Positions 1 through 11,342 are shown, counted from the first letter of the stretch. The stretch is DNA of 64,000 bases from Macrocystis pyrifera (GCA_031763025.1 JASSKH010000002.1:21839168-21903167); one strand, 5' to 3'. Notes: generated by a model from the letters alone, not told the origin. Program-made: numbers and translations.

Positions 1-756
1 GGGAACACGGTTGACGAAAACAGGAAAGAGACGGCAGACAGGATAGCTACTGTTAGTATCAGATCGATTAATAGTATATAAAAACCCTGTCTATGCAACT
101 CGTATCACAAACTGCTGCGCCTGTTGTGCTTCGGTTTGCCTACTATTTCCTTGGTCTTACTCTGTTCAGTATATCACGCGTTGTGATACTGTCTATTTCG
201 CTAGTTCTTATGATATCTGCCACATCTCCTTGGGGGGCACCACACGTGGTTCAGTTTCGCACGAAGAGTACACCAGGTATTATATATTATACCGGGTATG
301 TATTTCCAAATGCGTACGAAATAGAGACGTTTTATTACGTTGACCTGTTCGGTCTTGACAACCATGTTTCACCTCTATTCGGATCGCAAAACCTTGAAAT
401 GGGACCTCAATAAGGTAAACTCCCTAGATATTATATATAGTCATCAAACTTGCACCTTAGGACTGCTGCAGCAGCATGAACTATGGTAGTTTATGCCTAC
501 GATTATTAATAACTAGTGGCATATAGTCATCAAGTACCGGTATATGTATGAAGTACAGCGGTATCCACCTACGAAGAAGAAAACCTGCTTCGAGCGCCAC
601 ATTAAAACCTACCGTAAACACCTAAACGAGTACCAGGTATCAGCGGACACGTTGCCCTGGACAGACTGTATTAAGATATCATGATAAATTAGATACTACC
701 ACTACGAACTGGGCCCGCCCTCAAACACACCTGTTTTGTCAATGCGGTGTCGTAAG

Positions 757-1291
757 TGTTGCGGCGCCGTGGAGCTGTTACAGAGCCACAGTGCTTCGAG
801 GAGGATAATACGGCGCGAAACAGCTGTTCTGATCAGTGTCACGCGTCGGGTCTATTCGATGGGCAGAGAGTAAACTCTAGTTAGCTTCTCTGGGCGGATC
901 TTGTAGGGGAAGGGAGGATCCCCGGTGTGGGAACGCCTTCAGTTCTGTGTAAAAAAACAGTAACGAGGTCACGGTGTTTACTAAACACCACCAAGTGAAG
1001 AAAGGAAGTCAAAGCCAAGTGATCTGTGATCTGTGATGCCTGTCCTATCGACCCCCAGCCCCTTGGGCCTTGCCTTGCCCGTTGTGCCCGTCATCGTGTC
1101 TGTGGTGCTTCGTCGAGTGTTCACGCTGGCTGCTTGCATCTACCGCATTGCATCGATCCATGTTCTGCGTGACCTGATCATTACTGCTTGAAGGCACTTC
1201 CTCGAACTCTCAAACAACAGGTGAGCCGGCCTCAGAGATCTAACGAACGCAGGTGCTTCTTAGGGTCTGAGAGCTGTACCCTGCTGTAACA
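757..1291 (+). repeat. 5' LTR of gypsy-1
   Basis: The LTR is 535 bp, begins TGTTGC and ends GTAACA, and matches 10798-11342 at about 95%. It lacks a ~10-bp stretch that the 3' LTR has near 11016. Its first ten bases resemble the LTR of the gypsy-2 family (TGTTGCGGCG), which suggests one lineage. Confidence 0.93.
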
Positions 1292-1309
1292 TGGTGCACC
1301 CAGGGAGAT
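1292..1309 (+). other. Primer-binding site of gypsy-1
   Basis: TGGTGCACCC follows the LTR end directly. Its TGG start is what a tRNA 3'-CCA end would pair with. I did not assign the tRNA species. Confidence 0.65.
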
Positions 1310-2190
1310 CGAAGTGCATTGCAGGAGACCGAAGTGTCTGCAAAACGGTTGCAGAAGATCGAAGTGTTTGCAAAATCGGGGGAATGATACTATCGTGCTC
1401 ATGCGTCACCTCATATTGATCTCGTATAATAGTCATATACACTTGTACACCCACATTCATATGCATGTGAAAACCCGCATGCTTTTGTTTTGCCTGCCTG
1501 CCATTATGGCCGTACTTGCAATGCTGTTATGTGTGCACGCTGCCAATGGCGCTCCGTCTGTTCGTTTTGTATTGCTTTAAAGATATGTGCTCGGTCAATG
1601 CATGCAGGCATACTCCTTGCTCGTGCTTCGTCTGCCTGTTGCCCGTGCTCGTTTCTGCTCGTTGTTCATGATCACACACATGCACGTTCGTTAATAAATT
1701 ACTGCATGCTGTTGACCACATATCATCTTCAAAAACAAATGCACACGACAGGTGTCGATACAGACCGAAGGTGCAGTACGCACTAATACACGCATAGTCT
1801 CGTACCAGTATGCCGTTCGCCCGGGTTGGGTGACACCTGTAACTAATTATGTGGAGCCTATTGCTGTAGTGATGCCGTCCAAGAGCAAGGTCATTTATAA
1901 CACATGCTTTGACGAACACGTAACTCGCTTTCAGGCCAAGCATGGATCAAGAGTTTGAAAACACTAACAGTAACATTTTTTTTCAGGACAAGTCTGCACA
2001 CCTGACACACAGACAATCTCAAGCAACATAAGGGCTGTGAACGATATTGACCGTATGTGAGTATATGTTCAAAATACAGCCAGATACATGTGGCCTTCCC
2101 CTTTTTCTGTGCAGTCATACAATGCCCCGAGCGTACAAACAGGGTGAAACGTACAGCAGATCGCAGAAAGGAAAGGGAAGGGAATTGGAG
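1310..2190 (+). other. Leader of gypsy-1 (no clear coding)
   Basis: This ~880-bp untranslated-looking leader lies between the primer site and the first gag-like reading. It contains short imperfect repeats of a GATCGAAGTG motif at about 1306-1372. Short open stretches here are not supported by any recognisable domain. Confidence 0.5.
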
Positions 2191-4660
2191 AAACATGGAC
2201 AACCGCCACGCCACCAACGAGGACGACCGTTCCGGCGAAGGAGGCAATGCGCGGGGTGACGAACCATCTCGTAGCAGCAGCGACCGGGGGAGCGACAACG
2301 ACCAGGACCACAGTGGTAACCGCAGCAGCAGCGATCAGCCACGCGAACGCGTCCACAGCCCCTACGGTGATCAGGGCCAAGGTGTAGGAGGGGGGGGCAT
2401 GGGCGAACCTTACCCATCTAGTGACTACGACCGTGGTCGCGACCAGGAGCGGGAGGATAGCGGTCCTCGTAGCCGTGGCCGCCGCTCTGGCACCAGCTGC
2501 TACCATACGCAACGCCGCAACCATGGCCGCAGCCATCACAAGAGCGGGCAGGAGCGGCGCCGACGCAGCCGTAGCCGCGACAGCAGCGAGCGCCGCAGCC
2601 GTCGCGGCCGGGGCAGTGACAGCAAGAAACGCAGCCGCCACCGTAGCCATAGCCGCGATAGCCAAGAACGCCGCCGTCGTCACCACGGCTGCAACCGCGA
2701 CAGCAATGAACGCAGCCGCCACCGCAGTCGCGGCCGCGACCACAAGGAACGCCGTCGCCGCCGTAGCCAGGACAGCAGCGACGTCAGTGCACCCTGGGAG
2801 AGCCGCCGCCGCAGCAAAAAGGGGAGGTCGGTACGGAGCCAGCAATAGTCCCCGTCGCCAAAATGTCAAAGGGAACGGCCGTTGTCGCTCTCCCAACAGA
2901 GGCAGCAGCCGCCACAGCAACAGCAGCAGCTGCCGCAGCAACAGCATCAGCAGCTGCCGCACCAGCAGCAGCAGCAGCACCAGCAGCAGCACCGGCGTCA
3001 GCACCAGCAGCACCGGCGTCAGCACCAGCAGCAACGGGTGTCGGCGCAACCCCTGCGCCCGGCACCGGCAACAAGCCTGGCACCACACCCGATTGGCTAC
3101 GCAGCGCATCCATGGAGTCTGGGTAACATGGGGGGGGGTATTCTCGCGCACATTACTCGCCCGCGCAGGCGCCCCAGGCGCAAATGTTACGCCAGCCACA
3201 GCCCGCACCAACGGCATACGTCGGGCAGCATGGAGCACCATACCAGCACTACCGCCGTCCTACCCCCTGTATCTGGCAGCCGAGCCAAAACGCACAGACG
3301 CCCCAACCGGCGGAGGTAGCACCGCCACAGACCGCAACCCACCTGGGGTCATTGGAACCCAGCAGTCCGAAAGAGGGCAAAAGGGTCGTGAGCAAGATCG
3401 TAGGCGACATGGGACTGATAAAAGGCCAAGATGGTTTCGTGGGACTGGTTGTAGCACCTCAGGGCGAGCTCTCATGGAGGAACAACCCAGTGCTGTTCGT
3501 CGACAAGCTTACTAAGATCATGTCACAGGTCGCGGGGGCGGCGTGGGGCATGCCCCAAGACCAGTTCTCCACCGATAGGATCAATCCTGCCCGGCCGCGA
3601 GCAGATAGGCTGACGCCGTGGAGAGTCGAGTGCTTTGGAAAGCTCATCGCAGACACCCTGGCGACACGCGATCTGATGCGTTCGCACTCTACGGTGGAGG
3701 TACCTCTCGTACAAGGGGGTTTTTTCCACATTCCCTTCGAGGACGTCCGATCGCAATGGGATGGAATCCCTCCTTATCCAAGTGGGCACTGACGTTAAGC
3801 GATACCTCACTCCGGTACACGTGGACGCCGGTAAACCTCTGAATCCGTACAGGATACACGGCGGAGAAGTCTCTCACGGCATATTCTACGGCTTGATCAA
3901 CGCACTGCTCACCCGGTGCAGTTGTTACCCCCTAGCCGCGGTACCCCTGACAGGACGGAGCCGAGGCAGCGTAGAGGGGCTAACGCAGAGTCAGCGGCTG
4001 TCCCTGGGACAGAACGAGACGAGGGGGTTTCCGTCGAGGGAAGAATGGGGGAAAAGAGGTAAACCGCGCACCAGGGAACTATCCAAGGCGCAGAGGAAGA
4101 AGATAGAGGCGCTCCGGGACAGTGCGTGCGCGGCGCTGGCCGCGGTAGACGGGGAATTATCCTTTGAACGGCGAGGAGGGAGAGGGGAAGGACGTGCAGG
4201 AGGAAGCGTTTGACAATCGCCCACACGTCGCGTCCTTTTCCAACGTCCGCGCTTCTACCCCGGGTGCACATGGAACCCCGTTCGTAAGCCGCAAAGGTGA
4301 CCGAAACGACCACCCTGGCAGTAGGAACCGAGAAACAACGGACCGCAGGGAGGAATGGGACGAACTACCGAGCCCGGATTCCGAAGACAGGGTGATTATC
4401 GACGCCTTGCGCCAACGAAGGGTTTGCTTCTTCCATCGGAGGGGTTCTAACTGCCCCCACAAGAGCGCTGCCGGTGGAGGAAGGTGCCGCTTCTCGCACG
4501 ACGAGGACGTCGTGCTGTACGGACTGTACCCCCGCAAGACCACCCCGACGCAAGCCCTGCAGCTAGAGCCGGGTATGCTTACGGCACTCGAAATGCGGAG
4601 CGCGTACACGGCCGAGGAGGGCTGGGCCGCCGCAGGTGCCTCGCATGTCTTGCGGGCTTG
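2190..4660 (+). pseudogene. gag region of gypsy-1: RS-rich, Q-rich, capsid-like and CCCH-finger segments
   Basis: Four segments follow one another. First comes an Arg/Ser-dipeptide-rich stretch of roughly 170 codons (about 2260-2850) that looks like the RS domains of splicing factors. Next is a Gln/Pro-rich run (about 2880-3060). Then comes a non-repetitive segment (about 3330-4000) in the place of the capsid domain. Last is a CCCH zinc finger (about 4390-4500; Cys-x8-Cys-x10-Cys-x3-His, ending CRFSH). Gag normally coats the RNA in virus-like particles. Here a CCCH finger stands where a CCHC knuckle is usual, so RNA binding is inferred from the finger type. The region is fossil, with several breaks. 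The RS stretch is GC-rich and open in several frames on both strands, so frame openness alone is not evidence there. Confidence 0.6.
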
Positions 4661-4889
4661 AAGAGGCGCTCCAGGAGGTTCTCTCCTGGGGAACAGAACA
4701 GCAGCCAAAGTGAGCAACATACGCGGGGCTGGGAGGAAGAGGAGGAGAGACGCAGTACTTACGACGCCGCTTCGACAAAGGGCGGGGGGGGCGCAAACAA
4801 CGATGAGGTCGTCTCGGCGCAGCAGTACAGCAACGTCGCGTTGAGCTCTCTAGATGTGGACACCCCAAGCAGCGTGGCGGCCGTGGGAA

Positions 4890-5310
4890 AGGGGGCTAAG
4901 CAGGTGTGGGTGCCCGCATTCGTGTGGCACCACACCAGAACTAGTTGCCGCATTCCTGTGGAGGTGCTGGTCGACACGGGGGCAGGGGGTGGAAATTACT
5001 CTTTCGCGGCATTCGTACGCTCCGTCGAACACAGTGGAAGAGGGGGGCAATCGATGATGAGCCCGAGGGGACAGGGGTGGTTGAGGGCAGCCAACCCCAC
5101 GAACAGCGCAGTCTCGTCAATGAAAAAATTCTGGTCGTGCGAGCTCCCGTTGGTGTTCAGCCCGGAGGACAGGGTGCGCAAGGTACTGGTGCGGGTGGTG
5201 GAGGATCTCCCGTACGGCCTTATCATAGAAGCAGCGTTCCTGAGAAAGAATGGTAGCACTATCAGCGTCGCGGCCGGGGGAGGTTTGAAACCGACACCAG
5301 AGTCACCTTA
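4890..5310 (+). pseudogene. Aspartic protease part of gypsy-1
   Basis: A DTGAGG motif near 4974 follows a hydrophobic strand (VEVLVDTGAGG), the usual catalytic loop of retropepsin-like proteases that cut Gag-Pol. It sits between the gag finger and the RT part, the expected gypsy order. Roughly 5300-6180 holds further pol sequence with no domain I can name. Fossil. Confidence 0.55.
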
Positions 5311-6179
5311 GGTACCCTTCATCTCGTCAACAGGAGCCTCCTCGTCGAAGGTGGCGGAGCGGAAGGCGGTGAGCTGGCATGCGTCTGTCCAACCGAGCAG
5401 AGCAGAAGTGGGGCCAGTAGCGACCAGGAACACGGCAACGTGGGAGCAATTTTGCGCCGTCAGGCCACCCTGTGGAGAGGGAGAGCCGGCGGAAATAACC
5501 GAGCCGCCCACATAACTCAGCGAGGGCTCAGCGGCCTGGGAGGACGATGGCACCCTACAGTGGGAACTACGTCCAGCCCGACATACGGTGGTACCGGGTT
5601 TCGTCAGCGTGCAAGTGGACGCTTATGCCAAGGGAGTCCAACCCCAAGACAGGCAGCTGGTGGTAGTGGAACCGAAGGCTTCATACGACATGGAGACGGG
5701 GGCATAGTTGGGGATCGCGCGCGGGGCGCAGTGGTGGCACCCCGGAATGCCGCTCTAGTGCAAGGTGGTGAACCGTTCGAAAGTACCCTTAGCACTGAAG
5801 CAGGGCGGGGTCGTTGCTCGGAATTTACGCCGTCAACACAAGGGACAAGGAACGCATGCGGATGCTATTAGACCTCGTCGTGCAGGCAGACGGCACGGCG
5901 GAGATGAAGGAAACGTCAGTACTGGTGGCGCCGGAGGAACGCGCGGGTGAGGGGGCGGACGCCGACGGGGTGGACTTGTCGTTGGCCAACATCGCTCAGA
6001 CGAGTGCCCCAGTGAAGAAAGCCCTAATTCGAGCGTTGGAGAAGTACCGCCATGTGTTCCCGGTGAAACCGAAGATTGTCCCGACCTGCAATCGAGCTAA
6101 GTTGCAGCTTCCGCTGACTGACAGCAGTTGAACGCCCCACACAGCAAAACAGCGACGGTATTCGCCGGAGGAAACGGCC

Positions 6180-6950
6180 ATGATCCAGAGCGAGGTGGCG
6201 AAGCAACAGAAAGCAGGGACGATTCGCCGGTCGCAGTCAGCGTGGGCAGCAAACTGCGTCGTTGTGGCAAAAAAGGATGGCACGGCGAGGATCTGTCAGG
6301 ATTATCGAGGGCTGAACGCGTTGCTGGAGTCCAATAGCGGAGGGCTAGGGGATAGCGACTTCGACAACATGAGGGGCGCCACGTGCTTCACGTTCATTGA
6401 TCTAGCGTCAGGTTTCACCCAGTTGGAAGTTGCCGAGGAAGACAAGCACAAGACCGCGTTTCGTGACGCCCATGGGGAGCTGTGGAAATTCAACCGGTGC
6501 GGTTTTGGGCTGAAGACCCTTCCTTCTGGCTTTGCGGCCTATGTGGGGGAGGCGCTGGGTCCGCTAAAAGGAAAAGGAGTTCAGAACTGGCTTGACGACA
6601 TCATCGCCCACACCAAACACGTCGAGGGACATGCGGGCCTGGTGGAGAAGGTGCTGGCGCGGCTCCAGCAATTTGGGTTGTCGGTGAACCTGGCCAAATC
6701 GACTTGGTGCGCTCCGCAGCAGGAGTTCGTCGGCATGGTGGTCAACAGACTGGGCGTACAACCGTCGAAAACGAAGATAGAAGCGGTGGCCAGACTCTCT
6801 CGCGTTAACACTGTAGAGGAGGACAGGTCACGTTTGGGCAAGGGCAGCTACCTCAGGAAGTTTGTGCCAAGATACAGCTCGATCGTGTCGCCTATCTCGG
6901 GCCTGTTAGGGACAAGCGGTTCGCGTCGAAAAAGGCAAGGAGGCTCCGGG
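6180..6950 (+). pseudogene. Reverse transcriptase part of gypsy-1
   Basis: Gypsy-type RT blocks are visible in order: RICQDYRGLN (about 6290), FIDLASGFTQLEV (about 6394), FRDAHGELWKFNRCGFGLK (about 6460-6515) and the LDD active-site block (about 6590). These are the palm motifs of Ty3/gypsy RT, which copies element RNA into DNA inside particles. The region connects directly into RNase H. Fossil. Confidence 0.85.
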
Positions 6951-6959
6951 TGCCGTGGG

Positions 6960-7600
6960 GGGTGGAGCAGGGAAAGGCTCTGAAGGCCCTGATCGAGCTC
7001 CTCACATCGCGATTTTGGCGTTGCCGAATTGGGAGGCCCCGTTTCAACTGCATACGGACGCCAGCGAGTTCGGTGCGGGAGCGGCGCTTACGCAGGACAC
7101 CAGGGGAGAGAAACGTGCCGTTGGATACGCGAGCCACCGGTGGTCAAGGACGGGTGCCAAACGATCCGCAACGGAATGAGAGGTGATGGCAGTGTTGTGG
7201 GCCATCCAGCATTTCAGACCGTACTTGTGGGGCAGGAAAGTCGTTCTGTTCACTGACTGCTCCGCGCTCACGTGGCTGTTCAAGAGCCAGGCCCTCTCGT
7301 CGAAACTCCACCGGTGGGCGCTCAGGTTGATGGAGCACGACATCGACCTCCAGTGGCGACCGGGGGCAAACCATCAGCTGCTGGACGCCCTCTCGAGGCT
7401 GCCGCCTAACGACGCGCCGCGCACGGATATCGATGACTCATTCCCAGACGATCCCTCCCCGAGGACCACGTACCGGGGCCCCAAGGGACGGGTGCTCGAC
7501 AGCGTACTGCTCAGCGAACTGGGGGCAGACGAGTTGAACAAGCCAACGGGAAAAACGCGGCGGTTGGGGCAGTTTTACCCCAGGCAGAGCCGTTGACGCA
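6960..7600 (+). pseudogene. RNase H part of gypsy-1
   Basis: The segment carries the gypsy RNase H series: HTDASEFGAGAALTQ (about 7048-7092), GYASHRWS (about 7122), then VLWAIQHFRPYLWGRKVVLF followed by TDCSALTWLF (about 7191-7280). The end reads W-R-P-G-A-N-H-x-x-L-D-A-L-S-R (about 7356-7400), the typical closing motif. It degrades RNA in RNA:DNA hybrids during reverse transcription. The same WSVNYFRPYAWGRE-type block survives in the gypsy-2 relics in both arms. Confidence 0.85.
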
Positions 7601-7629
7601 GACACTGAGAGAGTCACCACAACGTCCGC

Positions 7630-8170
7630 ACCCGAGGAGCATCCAGTCGCCGTGGTGCTCTGCTGCGGGGGAGCAGGTGGTCTCATGGCGGCGAAGGAGA
7701 TGGTCGCAATCAAGGGTGCTACCGACCACGATTGGAGAGCGCTCGAGTGTGTTAGGGAGAACGGGTTGGACCCATGGAGTTCGACTGGTGAGAGCGGAAC
7801 CAGGGAGGGAAGATTGCAACAGGCTCTTGAACGACTTGAGCCCGGGCGTCGTGATGGGAGATGCATCCAGAAAGTCAGGCCAGCAGGGGCCCGGTGGAGC
7901 AGCAGCCTTGGCAACGAATATCTTGAAGGCCTTCATTGATTCGACGGCCAGGGTTCTCCTGCTGGAATGCTACCCGAATCTACTTCGATCGACGGAGTGG
8001 GGGCAGGTAGTGCTGCCTGCGTTGAGGGAAGCGGCGGGTATGGTGAAGACAGTCCAAATGGCGGCGGACATCGTGGGGGTTCCGTCGGGGGAGAGGAAGG
8101 CGTTCGCTGTCGGCGTAAGGAGCGGGAGGCCCGGAAGGGAAGATGTGAGGAGTGGAGGAGGGATATAGAA
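7630..8170 (+). pseudogene. Cytosine-5 DNA methyltransferase-like module inside gypsy-1 pol
   Basis: Between RNase H and integrase, short blocks recall C5-cytosine methyltransferases. VVLCCGGAGGL followed by GATDHDWRALE (about 7652-7750) resembles the motif I/II S-adenosylmethionine site (FxGxGG and an acidic D-x-D). LLLECYPNLL (about 7954-7985) resembles the ENV motif. AADIVGVPSGERKAFAVGVR (about 8056-8118) resembles the VIII region (GVPQ-R-R-F-G). Order and spacing fit the family. A methyltransferase here could act on element or host DNA in the nucleus; that is inference. Methyltransferase capture by retrotransposons has been reported in some algal and dinoflagellate lineages, as I recall. 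It is part of a broken element, and I recognised the family from motifs only. Confidence 0.55.
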
Positions 8171-8870
8171 AGGCGCGACGCAGGGTGCACATCTCTAGGG
8201 AGATTCTTGGGGAGGAGGGGAACCTACTTCTTCAAGCGAGGCGTGGAAGAGAGGGAGGTCCTTTCGATTGGCGATCTCATCATTTCCATCACTCGAACGC
8301 ACATCATGGGCGGGAAACCTTCCGAAGGAACTTACAGACCGCACCCCTTGGACGCAAGCGATATCGACCAAGCAGACGAGCTGACTTCTGCGGAATACAA
8401 AAAACTCGCCACCGGACGAGCGGACTACCGAATGCCCCCAACCGTCAGCAGGGGAGCAGCGGCCGCGATATTGGCGGACTTCTCATTGCCACCTATGGCG
8501 AGAGAGGCCTTGTCGGGGTTGTGGGCAAAGGGGCTGTTGACAGACAAAGCCAAGGGGGGGCAGCTCCACGGAACTAAATCGCTGGAAGGTTTGCAGGCGC
8601 TCTTCGAGGAGGACATAGCCGGGGTAACGCCGGCGGAAACGAGGTCCAGAGCGGGCGTAGCGAGAGGAAGGTCAACAGAGCAGCATGCGCAGGTGCCAAT
8701 GCCGCTTGTTACACAGTCGACCCCGTCAGCACTACCGTCGTCATCGCAGGTACACCCCACGGAAAACGTGCCGCCACGGTCCAGAGCACAGCCCCAGCTG
8801 AGGCGGCGAGCACCGAGAGCGGAATACTCGGAATACTCGGGATCCCTTCCTTCCATGGTCGGAAGTGCTG
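8170..8870 (+). pseudogene. Unassigned pol segment between methyltransferase-like module and integrase
   Basis: About 230 codons with no named domain. A compact part (about 8330-8560) contains YRMPPTVSRGAAAAIL and FSLPPMAREAL and could be a target-recognition or linker region of the preceding methyltransferase-like module. The rest (about 8640-8870) is low-complexity Pro/Ser/Arg linker. I do not assign a function. Confidence 0.35.
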
Positions 8871-8874
8871 CGTG

Positions 8875-9880
8875 CTAAAGCCGCGACTGGTGCGACGGCA
8901 ACGGGAGGACGCGCGACTTGGCCCTATTTGGAGCAGATTGAGAGGAAGAGGTGACAGGCAGTCACCGGAAGGGACGGTGAACTACGTTCTCGACGATAAC
9001 GACTTACTGTGGAACGCGCCTCGGGGGGAGGCACCGAAGTTGGCCATTCCACGAGCATTAGTGCCAGGGGTGCTGGCACTCGTGCACAGTACCTACGGCC
9101 GCCCGGGCGTTGCGCGGACCCTCCTGCTGATTAAGGGCAGGTACGGATGGCCGACAGTAGCCAAGGACGTCAGGGAGTACGTACTATCGTGCGGTTGCAG
9201 GAGGAGAAAAAGAGCCCGGAGCCAACGCGTGGCCATGATGCCTGCTCGGTTACTGTGGCCTTGGGAAGTGCTTGAGATGGACCTCCACGACATGAAGCAG
9301 GTATCTAGCGCAGGGAATGGGTACCTGCTGGTAGTGGTGGATCGAGCCAGCCGGTTCCTGTTTGCGTACCCGCTGGAGCCTAAGGGTTCTGTGGGAGTGG
9401 CGAGGAAACTCCTGGAGCTGTTACTCACGTTTGGCGTGCCGCTGTCGATTAGGAGCGATGCCGGGGGGGAGTTCACCTCTAAGGTGGTCGTCCACCTGTG
9501 CCAGTGGCTGAGGGTGGAGCTGCATCATGGTCCTGCTGATCACCCTCGTAGTCAAGAAGCCGTGGAAAGGATGGGGGGGGTGGCTCCAGGAGGTCTTGAC
9601 GGAGCAGTGTAAATCTTGGCCGGCAAGGCGGGACGAATATGAAAGCGTGGCCTGTTGGATTCAAAGGACTACGCCGGACCCGTGTCTCCCGCCAGGTGGG
9701 ACACCCTTCGAGGTTCTGTTTGGTCGTGATGCGCACACAAATCTGGATGCTCTTACTCCTGCACTGGACGGTGAAAATTTCCGCACTGGGCTCGAAAATG
9801 TCGTGACGGAGAGACACCAGACGTTCATGGAACTGCGGGCAATGTTGAAGAAGCTTCAGGAGGACGAGAACAAGTGACGC
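8875..9880 (+). pseudogene. Integrase part of gypsy-1
   Basis: An N-terminal zinc-binding segment (VHSTYGRPGVARTLLLIKG ... YVLSCGC, about 9085-9210) is followed by the catalytic core. That core shows EMDLHDM (first Asp, about 9274), a beta-strand VVVDRASRFLFAYP (about 9333-9372) and RSDAGGEF (second Asp, about 9448-9475). It then runs into the helix that carries the Glu. Integrase inserts the double-stranded DNA copy; the 4-bp TAAG duplication is its footprint. The same zinc-binding and core blocks are recognisable in both gypsy-2 relics. Fossil. Confidence 0.8.
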
Positions 9881-10017
9881 GTACGTCACAATGCGGTCAT
9901 TAGGCGACACTCTCCAGGCGAAGGGGTGCGAGTGGGAGATCTGATACTGGTAAAGGAGGCAGACAGCAAGATGGCGCAGCAGGGCACTCACGCCAAGCTA
10001 GCACATGGCCGTGGCGG

Positions 10018-10676
10018 GTGACAGCCATTGCACGACCGGGTATCAGCTACCAGGCTACAATGAGCGGCAGCCGGGCCAGGAGGAGAACGGTTTCGGCTGC
10101 CAGCATTAAGGCATTTTACGTGCGGCTGGAGCATCTGCGCCATACTTTCGAGGACAAAATCGCGCATCTGGCATGGGGCGCGGACTTGGGGTTGGCAGAC
10201 ACCTCGACGGTGGCGGTGCCGCTCTATACCCTGACGGACTGGCGAGCCATGGAGAGCACGGGGACCGGGTGGGAGTGGCAGTACCGAGGGCGATACCAAA
10301 GTGGGGTGGAGTCAGAGTGGCTACCTCAACAGGAAGTAAGGGACAGCTTCACCCCTCTGCAACTCGACGTCTTCCATGCCCTCTGGGAAGTGTACAACGG
10401 AAAGGACTGCCGCCCCCGGCCGCCGGACCACTACCGAAGGAAGAGCGTGACCAGGAGCTGCGAACGAGAGCGCTGCAGGACTTTCCGACGGGGACGCAGG
10501 TCAGGCGGTCGTTTGCTGGATCTGACGGGGTGAGTCGAGCGGCGGTAGGAAGGGTGTACGACTTTTGGGAGCCGTGCTGGCGAGTGAGATACCCTGACGG
10601 AGATTGGGAGGAGCTTAGCCGCAGCGAAGTGACTCTGGGGGTTGAGGAACACCGGAGCGCCGCGGGCCAGGGGTGA
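10018..10676 (+). pseudogene. C-terminal pol tail of gypsy-1 with Tudor/chromo-like module
   Basis: The tail has a conserved block (FTPLQLDVFHALWEVYNGKD, about 10349-10408) that recurs in the gypsy-2 relics as FTSRQLDRFHALYGL. A short beta-barrel-like segment follows: VGRVYDFWEPCWRVRYPDGD with WEEL after it (about 10543-10616). The pattern G-x-V plus Y-x-DGD-x-EEL is typical of Tudor/agenet-like chromatin readers. It sits where many gypsy elements carry a chromodomain, so a role in targeting integration is a reasonable inference but unproven. Confidence 0.5.
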
Positions 10677-10785
10677 CCCCCGTCAGCAACAGGCGGGGAA
10701 CGGAAGCGGTGAGCCGATTAGCATGGGGGGAGAAGAAGCATTCGGCTGCTGGGGGGGGCCGTTTTGCTGCGGCGCATGCTGCGTC

Positions 10786-10797
10786 GGGCAGGGGGGG
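10786..10797 (+). other. Polypurine tract of gypsy-1
   Basis: GGGCAGGGGGGG runs directly up to the TG of the 3' LTR. This is the usual primer position for plus-strand DNA synthesis. The gypsy-2 relic shows the same design (ACTTGGGGGGG before its LTR). Confidence 0.7.
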
Positions 10798-11342
10798 TGT
10801 TGCAGCGCCGAGGAGCTGTTACAGAGCGACAGTGCTTCGAGGAGGATAATACGGCGCGAAACAGCTGTTCTGATCAGTGTCACACGTCGGGTCTATTCGA
10901 TAGACAGAGCGCAAACTCTGGTTAGCTTCTCTGGGCGAATCTTGTAGGGGCAGGGAGGATCCCCGGTGTGGGAACGCCTTCAGTTCTGTGTAAAAAAACA
11001 GTAACGAAATCACGGAACAACCCGGTGTTTACTAAAGACCACCAAGTGAAGAAAGAATGTCAAAGCCAAGTGATCTGTGATCTGTGATGCCTGTCCTATC
11101 GACCCCCAGCCCCTTGGGCCCTGCCTTGCCCGTCGTGCCCGTCATCGTGTCTGTGGTGCTTCGTCGAGTGTTCACGCTGGCTGCTTGCATCTACCGCATT
11201 GCATTGATCCACGTTCTGCGTGACCCCATCATTACCGCTTGAAGGCACTTCCTCGAACTCTCAAACAACAGGTGAGCCGACCTCAGAGATCTAACGAACG
11301 CAGGTGCTTCTTAGGGTCTGAGAGCTGTACCCTGCTGTAACA
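10798..11342 (+). repeat. 3' LTR of gypsy-1
   Basis: The LTR is 545 bp, begins TGTTGC and ends GTAACA, and is followed by the TAAG duplication. It matches the 5' LTR at about 95% with one extra ~10-bp stretch. Confidence 0.93.

Noticed and set aside
93-413. 106-codon frame with hydrophobic stretch
   Set aside because: The mirror arm does not keep the frame, and no family is recognised.
2069-3241. Long minus-strand open frame (about 390 codons)
   Set aside because: It is an Ala/Val/Leu-rich shadow of the Arg/Ser and Gln triplet repeats on the plus strand. It has no domain.
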